Below the pieces are notes generated by a model that worked only from the letters and a program-made list of their open reading frames with translations, had not been told where the DNA came from and did not search any database. Both the position numbers and the translations under genes were made by a program. This document shows, piece after piece, positions 63,574-64,000 of a stretch of DNA of 64,000 nt. Within the stretch, counting starts at the first letter, position 1, and the number at the start of each line of letters is the position of its first letter. Source of the stretch: an uncultured Caulobacterales bacterium. GTDB taxonomy: Bacteria; Pseudomonadota; Alphaproteobacteria; Caulobacterales; Maricaulaceae. Location: assembly GCA_937928165.1 (NCBI GenBank), contig CALFVT010000006.1:1-64000 (forward strand). Direction: 5' to 3'.

Positions 63574-63620
63574 CGCTAACACCTTAGATTTGCGCGCCTA
63601 TCATATAGAGACTTATTATA

Positions 63621-63654
63621 TTGACTATAATTAGCAAAACCACTAATTAGCAAA
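63621..63654 (+). promoter_or_regulatory. Promoter and tandem operator of the SdpR-like gene
   Basis: TAATTAGCAAA occurs at 63628-63638 and 63644-63654, 16 bp apart. A -35-like TTGACT (63621-63626) and -10-like TAATTA (63644-63649) are 17 bp apart, which would place the transcript start at or next to the ATG (63656). There is no ribosome-binding site, so the mRNA may be leaderless. The repeats overlap the promoter, as expected for an autorepressor. Confidence 0.5.
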
Positions 63655-63655
63655 T

Positions 63656-63967
63656 ATGCAAAATAATGTTTTCAAAGCGTTGTCTCATCCTGTCAGACGC
63701 GACATTCTGGCGACCTTGCGTAAAGGCCCCTGCCTTGCGGGGGATTTAGCCGCGGAATTTGACGCCGCTTGGCCCACCATCAGCCGTCATTTGTCCGTCC
63801 TCAAGCAGGCCGACCTCATCTCTGCAGACCGAAACGGCACCCAGATTTACTACCGTATTAATACCAGCGTGGTTGAAGACGCCGCAAGCGCCGTCTTGGC
63901 CTTAATCCAACCCGCCGCCGCGCCAAAACTTCGCCCGCAAACCGGATTGCCAAAAGAGGAGACTTAA
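63656..63967 (+). CDS. ArsR/SdpR-like autorepressor
   Basis: A 103-residue winged-helix repressor: VFKALSHPVRRDILATLRKG, LAAEFDAAWPTISRHLSVLKQADLIS (recognition helix) and NGTQIYYRINTSVV. The start MQNNVFKALSHP, and an SdpI-like gene directly after, match the SdpR autorepressor group. It lacks the metal-site cysteines of ArsR. It probably represses its own operon through the tandem boxes at 63628-63654. Confidence 0.88.
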   Translation: MQNNVFKALSHPVRRDILATLRKGPCLAGDLAAEFDAAWPTISRHLSVLKQADLISADRNGTQIYYRINTSVVEDAASAVLALIQPAAAPKLRPQTGLPKEET

Positions 63968-63969
63968 CC

Positions 63970-64000
63970 GTGGTTAAACTTGGACTACAGGCCACAGCTC
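63970..64000 (+). CDS. Start of a downstream gene (SdpI-like?), cut by the window edge
   Basis: GTG at 63970, 2 nt after the repressor stop, opens a frame M-V-K-L-G-L-Q-A-T-A that runs off the end. In SdpR-type operons the next gene is the immunity membrane protein SdpI; that identity is inferred from position alone. Confidence 0.35.
   Translation, partial: MVKLGLQATA

Overview
The window looks like a chromosome segment of an alphaproteobacterium of moderate G+C. The pointers are single-copy genes typical of that class: DUF4167, DUF1244, DUF6065, a thioredoxin/Lon-like/Trm112 run, SRP RNA near dnaX-ybaB-recR, dnaG upstream of rpoD, a DnaG whose zinc ligands are mostly replaced, and extragenic palindromes around an ATTCCGGCGAAAGCCGGAAT core. 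A marine Maricaulales/Hyphomonadaceae-type organism is a guess only. Gene identities come from reading translations and motifs; no database was searched.

Region 1 (about 303-20084) is an A+T-rich genomic island of about 19.8 kb in the 3' end of tRNA-Gly(GCC). It is bounded by a 25-bp direct repeat with one mismatch (303-327 and 20060-20084), and a tyrosine integrase lies next to the intact tRNA. Its cargo reads as a defence island: a lone reverse transcriptase behind a structured leader (330-1991); a four-gene leftward operon (8609-3249) of an SPPY-type DNA methyltransferase, a protein with two GHKL ATPase modules (one Hsp90/MORC-like, one histidine-kinase-like), a receiver-domain protein and a PD-(D/E)XK nuclease-like protein; a small serine recombinase; a stand-alone RarA/MgsA C-terminal-like protein; an Hsp90-like ATPase plus TPR-like gene pair flanked by 217-bp direct repeats; an XRE regulator with twin palindromic operators; and a phospholipase-D-like protein. 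The four-gene operon is the best candidate for an undescribed system: it looks like restriction-modification wired to phospho-signalling. The Hsp90/TPR cassette is the second candidate and the reverse transcriptase the third.

Region 2 (20143-41071) is core genome: a rightward proofreading and protein-quality run (ProX-like deacylase, Trx-TPR, Lon-N, Trm112, DUF1244), an M20 amidohydrolase, a HerA-like ATPase, pyrophosphatase, a LysE exporter, an envelope-lipid group (MlaA, an MMPL/RND transporter, MlaC), tRNA(CAT), a SIMPL lipoprotein, rpoD, dnaG and a DUF885 lipoprotein.

Region 3 (41072-42116) is a gene-free kilobase holding two families of extragenic palindromes and a C11 run. Region 4 (42117-64000) is core again: rmuC, recR-ybaB-dnaX, SRP RNA, two orphan TadG-like vWA proteins, a DUF2339 membrane protein, a purine nucleoside phosphorylase, a nitrilase, clpB, a NUDIX hydrolase, DUF4167, prmC, a glycosyltransferase, infC with an apparent AUA start, a CPBP protease, a small membrane gene that needs a -1 frameshift, and an SdpR-like repressor starting an SdpI-like operon cut by the window edge.
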